Positions 24,456 through 33,562 of a stretch of DNA of 52,254 bases are shown in pieces. The translations under genes were made by a program, and so were the position numbers. Origin of the DNA: Buchananella hordeovulneris (GTDB taxonomy: Bacteria; Actinomycetota; Actinomycetes; Actinomycetales; Actinomycetaceae); NCBI GenBank assembly GCA_030529545.1, contig JAUMWR010000008.1:1-52254 (forward strand), read 5' to 3'. Position 1 is the stretch's first letter, and each line of letters starts with the position of its first letter. The notes beneath the pieces are model-generated. The model was not told the DNA's origin. It saw only the letters and a program-made list of their open reading frames with translations, and made no database searches.

Positions 24456-26081
24456 CTACTTCCAGAAGTCCACGGAACGCAGCTCCACCGGGTGCTTGTC
24501 GCTGGTGACGTGCACTGCGGTGATGGTCTTGCCGTTTGCTGCCTCCGGCAGGGCAATGCGGACGGTGCCGAGCTGGTAGATGCCGTTGTTCTCCGCGCCG
24601 GCACGGTTGGCCAGCGCAGGGTGGTCCTCAGGCACCTGGAGCGCAACCTCGCTGCCGTCCTGGAAGGAGAGCACTACCGTCACTGCGGTGCCCTTGCCCT
24701 CGTAGCTACCGGAGGGAGAGATCTGCAGGGCGATGCCCTTGGCACCCTCCACCTTCACCTGCGCCTTGCCGTCGGTGAGGTAATTGACCGGGGTGAGGAT
24801 CTGCACAACGCCCTCCTCTGCCTCAGGGCAGGGGTTATCCATCGGCACCGGGTTCATCGGGTCGGCGTGCTGACACATCTTGGCGCTCTCGCCGGAGACT
24901 GCCTTGAACTCCTTGGCACCGACGCTGGCAATCGCCCCGGGGGTGTGGGCCAGCCACCGGGCGTCCACTCCTGCCACCTGCGCGGGCAGTTCCTGGTCGG
25001 CGCGCAGCGGCAGCTGCGTCGGCGCATCCAGCAGGGTGGCACCCAGCCAGTCCAAAGCAATTTCCGTTAAAATCCGTTCATGCTCAGAGGCAGAAGGACA
25101 CTCTCGTAGGTCACAGCCAATCCGGTCATCAAAGTTGGCGGCACTAGCAACGCGATTAACCCACATATGCCCCAACCCTGGAACACTCACTACACTGGCA
25201 GGATTTTGACGTTTTGCATCAATGTAGTGTCCAAGCCAGAGATTTGCCGACGGACCCACGTCAGCATCTGCATCGCCCACCAGGGCAAGATATGAAATAT
25301 CGGCTGGGACTGGGCTAATATTCTCCAACTCCACTGTGTCGTAAGAAGGGCCATAGGCAAATACAGTCTTGATATTACCCTCGCCAAACAATTCCACTGC
25401 AGGCTCCACTATGGTTCCGGACCGGGAATGAACCACTAAGCCCACGTTTGCCATATCTATCGGAGCAGATAATTTAACCCCTAAAATTTCATGGGCATTT
25501 CTTTCATCCAGAGCCTGGGCTAACCTGCCAACCGTTTCACGCCACATCGCATTCTGGTCATAAGGCTCCACTACGTCAGCGCCAATGAATATCCCGCCCA
25601 GGTCCGGGATCAACACAGCATATCCTTGCGCGGCAAGAGCTTCACCCAGGTAGACCATGCCGCGGTCGTAGCGGTTCTCCTGCGCGCCCGCCGCGCACGG
25701 GTAGGCGAAGTTGTTGTCGGAGCAGTTGGGTGCCCGCAGGTGGCTGATGACCACCAGCGGCGAGGAAGCAGCGGCCGTCTTGGGGACTATCACCTGGCCG
25801 CGCAGTGGGGCGCTGTACTCACCGGCCGTGACGTTGCCCAGGTCCAGGTCGATCACGCTGGACTTTCCGTCAGCGCTCTCGCTCACCTGCCGGGCCGCGA
25901 GCTGGCGGTCCGCTGCCGCGCGCGGCCCATCCGCCTGGGGGATCTCTGCCTGGGCTGCGGGCTGTGTCTCAGCGGGTTGGCCCTCTTCCGGGGTGGCGCT
26001 GTTGGCGCACGCCCCCAGCCCCAAAACCGCCAGTGCGGCCGCAGCGGTCAGGGCGCCTCGCGCCCAGCTGGTCTTTGCCAA
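24456..26081 (-). CDS. Lipoprotein with alpha/beta-hydrolase-like domain
   Basis: A 541-residue exported lipoprotein. The signal peptide has a lipobox LGAC near residue 25. An alpha/beta-hydrolase fold follows: PLVVISHLRAPNCSDNN, YLGEALAAQGYAVLIPDLGG, the elbow LVVHSRSGT with the probable nucleophile Ser after His, VGDADADVG and PGLGHMWVN as candidate Asp and His. Paired cysteines (NCSDN/YPC, IGCDLREC) suggest disulfides. Residues 380-541 look like a separate beta-rich domain. TTG 26081 is used with GGAG 6 nt upstream. The stretch 25060-25620 drops to 40-55% GC by hand count against about 63% near the 3' end, so the gene is mosaic. Substrate unknown; a lipase/esterase-type role is inference. 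Confidence 0.72.
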   Translation of the reverse strand: MAKTSWARGALTAAAALAVLGLGACANSATPEEGQPAETQPAAQAEIPQADGPRAAADRQLAARQVSESADGKSSVIDLDLGNVTAGEYSAPLRGQVIVPKTAAASSPLVVISHLRAPNCSDNNFAYPCAAGAQENRYDRGMVYLGEALAAQGYAVLIPDLGGIFIGADVVEPYDQNAMWRETVGRLAQALDERNAHEILGVKLSAPIDMANVGLVVHSRSGTIVEPAVELFGEGNIKTVFAYGPSYDTVELENISPVPADISYLALVGDADADVGPSANLWLGHYIDAKRQNPASVVSVPGLGHMWVNRVASAANFDDRIGCDLRECPSASEHERILTEIALDWLGATLLDAPTQLPLRADQELPAQVAGVDARWLAHTPGAIASVGAKEFKAVSGESAKMCQHADPMNPVPMDNPCPEAEEGVVQILTPVNYLTDGKAQVKVEGAKGIALQISPSGSYEGKGTAVTVVLSFQDGSEVALQVPEDHPALANRAGAENNGIYQLGTVRIALPEAANGKTITAVHVTSDKHPVELRSVDFWK

Positions 26082-26196
26082 GATTCACTCCATCTCTTTG
26101 CATGCCGCACGCGACGGCGTCGCTGCAAGACTAAAGAGAGAAGCTGGAGATGGGCTTAATCCCGTCCGGGGAAACTCTGGGTAATCCAGCAGGAAC

Positions 26197-26943
26197 CTAG
26201 ATCTCGATGAGGCTTTCCAGGCCCACGGTCAGGCCGCCGCGCCCGCAGACGTTGCGCACCGCCAGCAGCACGCCAGGCATGTAGCACTCGCGGTCAAAGG
26301 TATCGGTGCGGATGGTCAGCATCTCCCCCGGGTTGCCGAACAGCACCTCCTCGTGTGCCATCAGGCCCCGCAAGCGCACCGCGTGCACCGGGATGCCATC
26401 CACGCGCGCCCCGCGCGCGCCGTCCGGGTCCATCTCCGTGGCGTCCGGTACCTGCCCCAGGCCGGCCTCGGCGCGGGCCGTGGCGATGGCGCGGGCGGTA
26501 GCTGCAGCGGTGCCGCTGGGCGCGTCCACCTTGGCGGGGTGGTGCAGCTCGATCACCTCGGCGGACTCGAAGAAGCGCGCGGCCTTGGCCGCGAACTGCA
26601 TGGCCAGGACAGCGGAGAGCGCAAAGTTCGGGGCGATCAACACGGAGCGCTCCGGCAGGGAGGACAGGTGCTCGGCCACGCGGCCGCGCGAGGCGTCGTC
26701 CCACCCGGTGGTGCCCACCACCACGTCAGCACCGGCGTCCAGCACCGCGTGCACGTTGGCCTCCGCCACGGCCGGGACGGTGAAGTCCACGACCACCTGG
26801 GCACCGTTCAGGCTCTGGGCGCTGATCTCGTCACCAGCATCGAGCTGGGCCACCAGCTCCAGGTCCGGGGCACCCTCCACGGCGCGGCAAACAGTGGAAC
26901 CCATGCGCCCGGCGGCGCCCAGCACGGCAACGGCGATAGTCAT
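26197..26943 (-). CDS. dapB: 4-hydroxy-tetrahydrodipicolinate reductase
   Basis: DapB reduces the DapA product with NAD(P)H in lysine and diaminopimelate synthesis. The 248-residue protein shows the nucleotide-binding GAAGRMGSTVC (residues 9-19), VDFTVP, VVGTTGW, and the catalytic signature ELHHPAKVDAPSGTA with its His pair and Lys. RGLMAHEEVLFG is typical of the C-terminal sheet. ATG 26943 follows TAGGGT by 6 nt. It lies 49 bp after the M16 peptidase gene. Confidence 0.97.
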   Translation of the reverse strand: MTIAVAVLGAAGRMGSTVCRAVEGAPDLELVAQLDAGDEISAQSLNGAQVVVDFTVPAVAEANVHAVLDAGADVVVGTTGWDDASRGRVAEHLSSLPERSVLIAPNFALSAVLAMQFAAKAARFFESAEVIELHHPAKVDAPSGTAAATARAIATARAEAGLGQVPDATEMDPDGARGARVDGIPVHAVRLRGLMAHEEVLFGNPGEMLTIRTDTFDRECYMPGVLLAVRNVCGRGGLTVGLESLIEI

Positions 26944-26949
26944 GGCTTC

Positions 26950-26955
26950 ACCCTA
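26950..26955 (-). promoter_or_regulatory. -10 hexamer of dapB (leaderless)
   Basis: TAGGGT on the minus strand, 6 nt before the dapB ATG, the same as for dapA. Confidence 0.5.
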
Positions 26956-26992
26956 GCGCCCCGCCCTCCAGGTATTGGAACACCGTTCCACG

Positions 26993-28516
26993 CTACGAGC
27001 GGGTGACCAGCTCGGCCAGGCCTCCCTCCGCGCCCTGTGGGCCAACCAGGGCGTAGGCGCGCGGGGCGGTCCACAGGCTGGCCGCGACGGCGGCAACGTC
27101 GTCCACAGTAACGGCCTCCAGGCGCTCCACCATGCGCTCGACGGGCGTCAGGTAGCCGTAAACGATCTCCGCGTGCCCCAGACGGAACATGCGCGCGCCC
27201 GTGTCCTCCAAGCCGAGCACCAGCGAGCCGCGCAACTGGCCGCGCGCCCGCGCCAGCTCCTCGGCGGTCGGCCCGTCCGTGGCCAGGGCGTGCCACTGCT
27301 CCAGCAGGACGGCGGTGACGTCGTGCACCCGGGCCGGCGCACACCCCGCGTACAGGCCAAAGTGTCCGGAGTCGGAGAAGCGCGAATCGAAGGAATAGGT
27401 GGAGTACGCCCAGCCGCGCTTCTCCCGCACCTCCTGGAAAATCCGCGAGCTCATGCCCCCGCCCAGCACCGACAGGAAGACGGACATGGGCCAGCGCTGC
27501 GCCGACCCCGCCGCGTAAGAGCGCGACCCCACCACCAGGTGGGCCTGCTCCACCGGGCGCGCCACGGCCCGCATCTGGCTGGCCGTCAGCGTGGGGGCCA
27601 CTCCCCTGGCCCGCCGGCCGCGCGGCGTCACTGCCCCGGCCAGGCCGCCCTCGCCGCCCACAGCGCTCGCAGCGCCGCCCGCACCTCTCGGAGCACCGCT
27701 CGCAGCGCTCGCGCCCGCAGCGTCCCGCTGCCCGGTCCACCCGCCGCGCCGCAGCGCCCGCTCCACGAGCTCCACCACCTGAGCGTGGTTGACCGCGCCG
27801 GCGGCCACGACCACCAGCTCCGGGGCGTGGTAGACGCGCTCGTAGTGCTCCCGCACGGACTCCCAGGCGATCACCTTCACCGTCTCGGCTGTGCCGCCCA
27901 CGGGACGCGCCAGCTCCCCGCCGTGCTGGGCGGCGGCACAGAACTCCTCGTGGACCACGTCGGTGGGGTCGTCGGCGGCCATGGCCAGCTCGTCCAGAAT
28001 CACCTCGCGTTCGCGCGCAAACTCCTCGCGCTCCAGCAGCGAGGAGGTGACCATGTCCCCCAGCACCTCGATCGCCAGCGGCAGGTCCACGCCCAGCACG
28101 CGCGCGTGGTAGGCCGTGTACTCCTTGCCGGTGGCGGCGTTCAGGTCGCCTCCCACCGCGTCTAGGGCCGCCGCGATCTGCTCGGCGCTGCGCGTGGGCG
28201 TGCCTTTGAAGAGCAGGTGCTCCAGGAAGTGCGTGGCGCCGTGCTCGCCCTCGCGCTCGTCGCGCGACCCGGCCGCCACCCACATTCCGATCGTCACCGA
28301 CTGCGCGCCGGGCAGGCACTCTGTGAGCACGCGCGTGCCGCCGGGCAGGACCGTGCGCTGCAGCTGCGAGGTGCCGTCCTGGATGGTGAATTCGCTCCCC
28401 TCGCCGGTCAGGGGAAGCTCGATGGTGGGCGGGGTGGCCACCTCACCGCCTTGCTGCGTGGGCAGGCGGAAGGAGGGGCTTGGCAGCGTGAGGCCGGATT
28501 CAGGGGTAAAAAGCAC
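26993..28516 (-). CDS. M16 family zinc metallopeptidase
   Basis: A pitrilysin-clan peptidase (YmxG/PreP-like processing peptidase group), 507 residues. The inverted zinc motif HxxEH appears as THFLEHLLF (about residue 95) with the downstream glutamate in EREVILDELAMA. The C-terminal inactive half contains FLSVLGGGMSSRIFQEVREKRG and YSTYSFDSRFSDSG. Between the halves sits a Gly/Ala/Arg-rich insert of about 40 residues. GTG 28516 is used because TAGACT lies 6 nt upstream. GTG 28438, with AAGG 7 nt upstream, is a credible alternative giving 481 residues. It lies downstream of pnp, as in many Gram-positive bacteria, but beyond a strong terminator. Confidence 0.9.
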   Translation of the reverse strand: MLFTPESGLTLPSPSFRLPTQQGGEVATPPTIELPLTGEGSEFTIQDGTSQLQRTVLPGGTRVLTECLPGAQSVTIGMWVAAGSRDEREGEHGATHFLEHLLFKGTPTRSAEQIAAALDAVGGDLNAATGKEYTAYHARVLGVDLPLAIEVLGDMVTSSLLEREEFAREREVILDELAMAADDPTDVVHEEFCAAAQHGGELARPVGGTAETVKVIAWESVREHYERVYHAPELVVVAAGAVNHAQVVELVERALRRGGWTGQRDAAGASAASGAPRGAGGAASAVGGEGGLAGAVTPRGRRARGVAPTLTASQMRAVARPVEQAHLVVGSRSYAAGSAQRWPMSVFLSVLGGGMSSRIFQEVREKRGWAYSTYSFDSRFSDSGHFGLYAGCAPARVHDVTAVLLEQWHALATDGPTAEELARARGQLRGSLVLGLEDTGARMFRLGHAEIVYGYLTPVERMVERLEAVTVDDVAAVAASLWTAPRAYALVGPQGAEGGLAELVTRS

Positions 28517-28522
28517 CCTTGC

Positions 28523-28528
28523 AGTCTA
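28523..28528 (-). promoter_or_regulatory. -10 hexamer of M16 peptidase gene (leaderless)
   Basis: TAGACT on the minus strand, followed by 6 nt and GTG 28516. Confidence 0.45.
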
Positions 28529-28582
28529 TTGGCCGCCCCGCCTCGTTGCCGTTTTGACGCCGCCCGCCCATTTGGGCACTTG

Positions 28583-28600
28583 GTGGCCGACGTTCCCGCC
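28583..28600 (+). repeat. Dispersed 18-nt motif, intergenic copy
   Basis: GTGGCCGACGTTCCCGCC in the pnp-M16 gap. The identity with the copy inside truB (35260-35277) extends to 23 nt. Confidence 0.5.
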
Positions 28601-28715
28601 CGCCACTTCCCCACCACGCCCCGCGCGCGTGGCAGCCAGCACGGCGTTAAACGACTGGCGGAGATCGGCACCCACCTAATACCCCACGCGCCTGGCGGCT
28701 GCCACGGGCAGCAAA

Positions 28716-28762
28716 AACCGGTGTGGGGGCGGAAGCCTGTCGGCTTCGCCCCCACACCGGTT
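28716..28762 (-). terminator. Intrinsic terminator after pnp
   Basis: Arms 28716-28737 and 28742-28762 pair over 21 bp with one bulged G and a 4-nt loop. On the minus strand TTTTT runs through and past the base of the stem. It isolates the M16 gene from pnp transcription. Confidence 0.88.
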
Positions 28763-28789
28763 GCTTAACTAAGCGCCTGCGCGCTTACC

Positions 28790-31120
28790 TCAGTCCTCGC
28801 TGCGGTGCTTGCGGGTGCGCTGGCGCGGGCGACGCTGGCGACGCTCGCCCTCGTCCTCACCGCGCTCACCGCGCTCGGAGCGGCGCTCGGCGCGCTCGGC
28901 CTCAGCGGCGGCCTCGGCGGCCAGCTGCTCCTCGGAGAGCAGGACGTGCAGGGAGAGCTTGCCGCGCGGGTCGATCTCGGCCAGCTCGACCTCGACCTGG
29001 TCGCCCACGTTGAGGACCTCCTCGACAGAGTCGACGCGCTTGCCGCCCACTAGACGACGGATCTGGGAGATGTGCAGCAGGCCGTCCTTGCCCGGGGCCA
29101 GGGAGACGAAGGCACCGAAGGTGGTGGTCTTGACGACCGTACCCACGAAGCGCTCGCCGACCTCCGGCATCATCGGGTTGGCGATCGCGTTGATCGCGGC
29201 ACGGGCGGCCTCGGCGGAAGCACCGTCGGTGGCGCCGATGTACACGGTGCCGTCGTCCTCGATGGTGACCTCGGCGCCGGTATCCTCCTGGATCTGGTTG
29301 ATCATCTTGCCCTTGGGGCCGATGACCTCACCGATCTTGTCCACCGGGACCTGGACGGTCAGCACGCGCGGGGCGGTCGGGGCCATCTCCTCCGGGGCGT
29401 CGATGACGGAGGTCATCGCGTCCAGGATGGACAGGCGGGCGTCGCGGGCCTGCTCCAGGGCGGCGGCCAGCACGGAGGCCGGGATACCGGTCAGCTTGGT
29501 GTCGAGCTGGATGGCGGTAACGAACTCGCGGGTACCGGCCACCTTGAAGTCCATGTCACCGAAAGCGTCCTCGGCACCCAGGATGTCGGTCAGGGCGGAG
29601 TAGCGGGTCTCGCCGTCGATCTCCTCGCTCATCAGCCCCATGGCGATACCGGCAACGGGGGCGCGCAGCGGCACACCGGCGGCCAGCAGGGACAGGGTAG
29701 AGGCGCAGACGCTACCCATGGAGGTGGAGCCGTTGGAGCCCAGGGCCTCGGAGACCTGGCGGATCGCGTAGGGGAACTCCTCGCGGCTGGGCAGCACCGG
29801 CACCAGGGCGCGCTCAGCGAGGGCACCGTGGCCGATCTCGCGGCGCTTGGGGGAACCCACGCGACCGGTCTCACCGGTGGAGAACGGCGGGAAGTTGTAG
29901 TTGTGCATGTAGCGCTTGCGGGTCACCGGGGTGAGGTTGTCCAGCTGCTGCTCCATGCGCAGCATGTTCAGGGTGGTCACGCCCAGGATCTGGGTCTCGC
30001 CACGCTCGAACAGGGCGGAGCCGTGGACGCGCGGCAGCACGTCGACCTCGATGTTGAGGGCGCGGATGGTGGTCAGGTTACGGCCGTCCATGCGCACGCC
30101 CTCGGTGAGGACCTTGCGGCGGACAGCGGCCTTGGTCAGGGAACGGAAGGCAGCCTTGTAGTCCTTGAGCTCCTGCTCGTCGAGCTCACCGAAGGACTCC
30201 AGCACCTCGTCGCGCACGGCGTCGATGGCGTCCTCGCGGGCCTGCTTCTCCACGATAGAGATGGCCGGGGCCAGCTTGTCGCCGGTGGCCTCCTTGACAC
30301 GGTCGTACTGCTCGTCAGTGTAGTCCAGGAACAGCGGGAACTCGGCAACCGGCTTGGCGGCAACCTTGGCCAGCTCCACCTGGGCCTCGCACAGGACCTT
30401 GATGAACGGCTTGGCGGCCTCGAGACCTTCGGCCACGACGGCCTCGGTCGGGGCGGGGGCGCCGGCCTTGATGAGCTCCCAGGCGTTGTCGGTGGCCTCG
30501 GCCTCAACCATCATGATGGCGACGTCCTGGCCCTCGGCAGTTTCGACGATGCGGCCGGCCACAACCATGGAGAACACTGCGCGCTCGAGCTCGCTGAAAC
30601 GCGGGAAGGCAACCCACTGGCCGTCGATCAGGGCGATGCGGGTACCACCGACCGGGCCGGAGTACGGCAGGCCGGAGAGCTGGGTGGACATGGAGGCGGC
30701 GTTGATGGCCACGACGTCGTAAGCGTCGTCCGGGTGGACGGACAGGACAGTCTCCACGACCTGGACCTCGTTGCGCAGGCCCTTGACGAAGGAGGGGCGC
30801 AGCGGGCGGTCGATCAGGCGGGCGGCGAGGATGGCCTCGGTGCCCGGGCGGCCCTCGCGACGGAAGAAGGAGCCGGGGATCTTGCCGGCGGCGTACTGGC
30901 GTTCCTCCACGTCAACGGTGAGCGGGAAGAAGTCGAACTGATCCTTGGGGTGCTTGCCAACGGTGGTGGCAGACAGGATGGTGGTCTCTTCGTCGAGCAG
31001 AACCACTGCGCTACCAGCGGCCTGGCGGGCCAGCTGGCCGGTCTCGAAACGGATTACGCGGGTACCGAATGCGCCGTTGTCGATTACGGCCTCGGAGTAC
31101 GGGAAGTCAGAACCCTCCAC
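28790..31120 (-). CDS. pnp: Polyribonucleotide nucleotidyltransferase (PNPase)
   Basis: PNPase degrades RNA 3'-5' with phosphate and can add tails. Two RNase PH domains ([37 protein letters not shown], with [18 protein letters not shown] and [19 protein letters not shown]) are followed by KH ([19 protein letters not shown]) and S1 ([19 protein letters not shown]) domains. The tail is rich in Arg, Glu and Gly, as in actinobacteria. I chose GTG 31120, where the family sequence [16 protein letters not shown] begins and AAAGGGG lies 4 nt upstream, rather than ATG 31150, which abuts an AGGAGG with no spacing. rpsO, the usual upstream partner, is 1.4 kb away beyond an inverted reductase gene. Confidence 0.96.
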   Translation of the reverse strand: MEGSDFPYSEAVIDNGAFGTRVIRFETGQLARQAAGSAVVLLDEETTILSATTVGKHPKDQFDFFPLTVDVEERQYAAGKIPGSFFRREGRPGTEAILAARLIDRPLRPSFVKGLRNEVQVVETVLSVHPDDAYDVVAINAASMSTQLSGLPYSGPVGGTRIALIDGQWVAFPRFSELERAVFSMVVAGRIVETAEGQDVAIMMVEAEATDNAWELIKAGAPAPTEAVVAEGLEAAKPFIKVLCEAQVELAKVAAKPVAEFPLFLDYTDEQYDRVKEATGDKLAPAISIVEKQAREDAIDAVRDEVLESFGELDEQELKDYKAAFRSLTKAAVRRKVLTEGVRMDGRNLTTIRALNIEVDVLPRVHGSALFERGETQILGVTTLNMLRMEQQLDNLTPVTRKRYMHNYNFPPFSTGETGRVGSPKRREIGHGALAERALVPVLPSREEFPYAIRQVSEALGSNGSTSMGSVCASTLSLLAAGVPLRAPVAGIAMGLMSEEIDGETRYSALTDILGAEDAFGDMDFKVAGTREFVTAIQLDTKLTGIPASVLAAALEQARDARLSILDAMTSVIDAPEEMAPTAPRVLTVQVPVDKIGEVIGPKGKMINQIQEDTGAEVTIEDDGTVYIGATDGASAEAARAAINAIANPMMPEVGERFVGTVVKTTTFGAFVSLAPGKDGLLHISQIRRLVGGKRVDSVEEVLNVGDQVEVELAEIDPRGKLSLHVLLSEEQLAAEAAAEAERAERRSERGERGEDEGERRQRRPRQRTRKHRSED

Positions 31121-31157
31121 GGGTCCCCTTTCTCTAGCTGCAGGGGGCATCCTCCTG

Positions 31158-31190
31158 GGCCATTTGGCCTCTTGACCACCCCAAGTGGTC
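31158..31190 (-). promoter_or_regulatory. Small hairpins in the pnp leader
   Basis: Two short stems lie 38-70 nt upstream of the pnp start: GGCCA/TGGCC (31158-31169) and GACCAC/GTGGTC (31174-31190). In enterobacteria the pnp leader folds and is cut for autoregulation; a similar role here is only a suggestion. Confidence 0.3.
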
Positions 31191-31358
31191 GCTCCCTGTG
31201 GGCTTAGCCCTTTTCTTGACTCTCTATCCCCTCAATCATCCCGTAGTTTCGGGGTGTTTTCAGCACTTGCCGTACGTGTTGCCCGTCACCCTGGCCGCCT
31301 CCGGCGGGCCCACCCGGGCCCCGTTTAAGGCGGTGCGCGCCCGCCGGGCGCGACGCCT

Positions 31359-31364
31359 TAGGGT
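31359..31364 (+). promoter_or_regulatory. -10 hexamer of aldo/keto reductase gene (leaderless)
   Basis: TAGGGT followed by 6 nt and ATG 31371. Confidence 0.5.
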
Positions 31365-31370
31365 AGGCGC

Positions 31371-32357
31371 ATGGAACAACGGCGTATGGAAAGACTTGGC
31401 ATCAACACTTCTGTGATCGGCCTGGGTTGCTGGCAACTGGGCGGAGACTGGGGCGAGGTGAGCGAGGAGCACGCGCTGGCTACGCTCCACGCGGCCGCAG
31501 ACGCAGGGGTCAATTTCTTTGACACTGCGGACGTGTACGGCGATGGCCGCAGCGAACAACTCATCGGGCGTTTCCTGCGTGAGCGCGGCAGCGAGGCGAT
31601 CACCGTGGCCACAAAGATGGGACGGCGGGCCCGCCCGCACGTGCCGCAGGCTTTCACGGGGGAAAACTTCCGGGCCTGGAATGACCGGTCCCGCACCAAC
31701 CTGGGCATGGATTGCCTGGACCTTGTTCAACTGCACTGCCCGCCCGCGCCGGTCTATGACACCGACGCCGTCTTCGACGAGCTTGACGCGATGGTGCAGG
31801 AGGGGCGTATGCGCGCTTACGGCGTGTCCGTGGAGACCGTCGCGGAGGCCCTGGCCGCCATAGCCCGGCCGAACGTGGCGAGCGTGCAGGTCATCCTCAA
31901 TGTCTTTCGGCGTAAGCCGCTGGAGCAGGTCTTGCCGGCCGCTGAGGCGGCCGGGGTGGGCATCATCGCCCGGGTCCCGCTGGCGTCTGGGTTGTTGTCT
32001 GGCAAGTACGACGAGTCAACTCAGTTCGCCGCTTCTGATCACCGCACCTACAACCGCAACGGAGAGTCCTTTGACAAGGGAGAAACATTCTCCGGGGTGC
32101 CCTATGAGGTTGGCGTGACCGCAGCGCGGGAGGTTGCCGCGCTCACGCCGCAAGGGGCGAGCACTGCCCAGTTCGCGTTGCGCTGGATCGTCGATCAGCC
32201 CGGCGTGAGCGTGGTCATCCCGGGGGCTCGCAACCCGGGCCAGGCGCGGGACAACGCGCGGGCGGGGTCACTGGCGCCGCTCTCGCCGACGCAGCTCGAC
32301 GCGCTGGAGGCTATCTACGACGAGCGGATTCGCGCGCACGTGCACTCCAACTGGTGA
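31371..32357 (+). CDS. Aldo/keto reductase
   Basis: An NADPH-dependent AKR-superfamily TIM-barrel enzyme, 328 residues. The catalytic tetrad is visible: Asp and Tyr in NFFDTADVYGDGRSE (about residues 49-63), Lys in VATKMG and His in LVQLHCPP. The cofactor end VSVVIPGARNPGQARDN is typical of the YhdN/PdxI-like branch. ATG 31371 is preferred over ATG 31386 because of the TAGGGT-N6 spacing. It lies in reverse orientation between rpsO and pnp, two genes adjacent in most bacteria, so it is probably an insertion into that pair. Substrate unknown. Confidence 0.9.
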   Translation: MEQRRMERLGINTSVIGLGCWQLGGDWGEVSEEHALATLHAAADAGVNFFDTADVYGDGRSEQLIGRFLRERGSEAITVATKMGRRARPHVPQAFTGENFRAWNDRSRTNLGMDCLDLVQLHCPPAPVYDTDAVFDELDAMVQEGRMRAYGVSVETVAEALAAIARPNVASVQVILNVFRRKPLEQVLPAAEAAGVGIIARVPLASGLLSGKYDESTQFAASDHRTYNRNGESFDKGETFSGVPYEVGVTAAREVAALTPQGASTAQFALRWIVDQPGVSVVIPGARNPGQARDNARAGSLAPLSPTQLDALEAIYDERIRAHVHSNW

Positions 32358-32474
32358 CGCCGGGCGCTCGGTCGTAGCTGGAGGCACCCCCTCAGGCTAC
32401 AACCGACGCCCCTCCCACTCCTGGTTCACCGGGAGGGCAGGAGCTCAGGACGTGACTAACCGGGGCAGCCCAAG

Positions 32475-32519
32475 GCAAAGTGAAGGAGCCCCGCCATTGG
32501 CGGGGCTCCTTCACTTTGC
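32475..32519 (-). terminator. rpsO terminator hairpin
   Basis: Perfect 21-bp stem (32475-32495 with 32499-32519) and 3-nt loop, 11 bp beyond the rpsO stop. On the minus strand the stem ends in TTTGC followed by CTTGG. It can also stop readthrough from the convergent reductase gene. Confidence 0.85.
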
Positions 32520-32530
32520 TACGGGTCGCG

Positions 32531-32800
32531 TTATCGGCGCAGGCCCAGACGCTCGATCAGGGAGCGGTAGCGGTTGATGTCCACGGAAGCCAGGTAGCCG
32601 AGGATGCGGCGACGCTGACCAACCAGCAGCATGAGGCCACGACGAGAGTGGTGGTCGTGCTTGTGGGTCTTGAAGTGCTCGGTCAGGTCCTTGATGCGAC
32701 GAGAGAGCAGGGCAACCTGCACCTCGGGGGAACCGGTGTCGCCAGGCTTGGTGGCGTACTCTTCGATGATCTGCTTCTTGACCTCAGGAGCCAGGGCCAT
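32531..32800 (-). CDS. rpsO: 30S ribosomal protein S15
   Basis: S15 binds 16S rRNA early in 30S assembly. The 89-residue protein is the standard length and has the family signature: [22 protein letters not shown] cut after [33 protein letters not shown] in its parts, and the ending [19 protein letters not shown] 32800 follows AAAGAGG by 6 nt. A dedicated terminator follows. pnp normally follows; here the reductase gene separates them. Confidence 0.98.
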   Translation of the reverse strand: MALAPEVKKQIIEEYATKPGDTGSPEVQVALLSRRIKDLTEHFKTHKHDHHSRRGLMLLVGQRRRILGYLASVDINRYRSLIERLGLRR

Positions 32801-32961
32801 AGTTGCCTCTTTCTTCTCGTTGCGCGGAGCGCCAGGGCTTGTTCCTGGGCATCACGTTTCCGCGGCCGGCTTTAACGGCTGCACCAGCCTAGCAGCACTC
32901 TGTCCCGCCCTGCTGCGCCCTGCGCGTGAGACCGACCACCCGCTTTACTTCCGCCCGCCCA

Positions 32962-32967
32962 CATAAT
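32962..32967 (+). promoter_or_regulatory. -10 hexamer of acetyltransferase gene (leaderless)
   Basis: CATAAT followed by 7 nt and ATG 32975. Confidence 0.45.
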
Positions 32968-32974
32968 TGGTGGC

Positions 32975-33460
32975 ATGGCTATCGAGATTCGCCCCGCTAC
33001 CCCAGCAGATATGGACGACGTTCGCTTTATCGGTTTCTCCACTTGGCCGCCCACCTACGGACCCACCTGCGGCGCGTCCTTTGTGCTCAGGGGGCTGGAC
33101 GAGTGGTGGAGCCCTAAGGCTCTTTCCTACTCGCTGGAAAAAGGCTTCATCCTGCTGGCGCTGGACGGGGCTGCCGCAGTGGGGGTGGCGGAGTATGGCT
33201 TCCTGGACCAGGGGGTGGTGCTCTGGAAGCTCTACGTGCTCCCCTCGCACCAGGGCAAGGGCGTGGGCTCGCAGCTCCTGGAGCAGGTAGCTCAGATCGC
33301 CCACGAGCGCGCCAGCGACCTCATCACGGAGTGCGAGGCCCACAACGAGCGCGCCATCGCCTTCTACGCCGCGCAGGGTTTCCAGCAGACCGGACAGCAG
33401 ACCAGCGAGTTCGGCCAGATCATTTGGTGGCGCCGCCCCCACCAGCCTGCGGCTGTTTAG
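32975..33460 (+). CDS. GNAT-family N-acetyltransferase
   Basis: A 161-residue GNAT enzyme with all expected parts: IEIRPATPADMDDV at the N-terminus, the acetyl-CoA loop in LYVLPSHQGKGVGSQLLEQV (QGKGVG, about residues 94-99) and ECEAHNERAIAFYAAQGF for motif B. LITECEAHNERA matches RimI-like small transferases. The end runs into a short tandem repeat region before the ribF stop. It is divergent from rpsO. The substrate is unknown. Confidence 0.88.
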   Translation: MAIEIRPATPADMDDVRFIGFSTWPPTYGPTCGASFVLRGLDEWWSPKALSYSLEKGFILLALDGAAAVGVAEYGFLDQGVVLWKLYVLPSHQGKGVGSQLLEQVAQIAHERASDLITECEAHNERAIAFYAAQGFQQTGQQTSEFGQIIWWRRPHQPAAV

Positions 33461-33500
33461 CCCGCGAGTGTCTGTCCCACCGACTTCTAAACCCGCGCCC

Positions 33501-33560
33501 GGCCAACCCGCGCTCTTCCAACCCACAGGCGGTCAACCCACGCTCTTCCAACCTGCGGCC
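33501..33560. repeat. Two 30-bp tandem repeats between acetyltransferase and ribF
   Basis: 33501-33530 and 33531-33560 match at 24 of 30 positions and share CGCTCTTCCAACC. Partial units flank them on both sides, up to the ribF stop codon. They fill the gap between two convergent genes. Confidence 0.7.
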
Positions 33561-33562
33561 GG

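Noticed and set aside
22803-26081. Defence island or mobile element with the endonuclease as effector
   Set aside because: The endonuclease is an HhH-GPD repair glycosylase type, and no transposase, integrase, methylase or toxin lies nearby.
26940-28319. Large Arg/Gly-rich minus-strand ORF overlapping the M16 peptidase
   Set aside because: It is a shadow frame; the M16 frame on the same strand has the HxxEH motif and family sequence.
33461-33562. Possible CRISPR array
   Set aside because: Only two degenerate units are present, they are directly adjacent with no spacers, and no cas genes occur.
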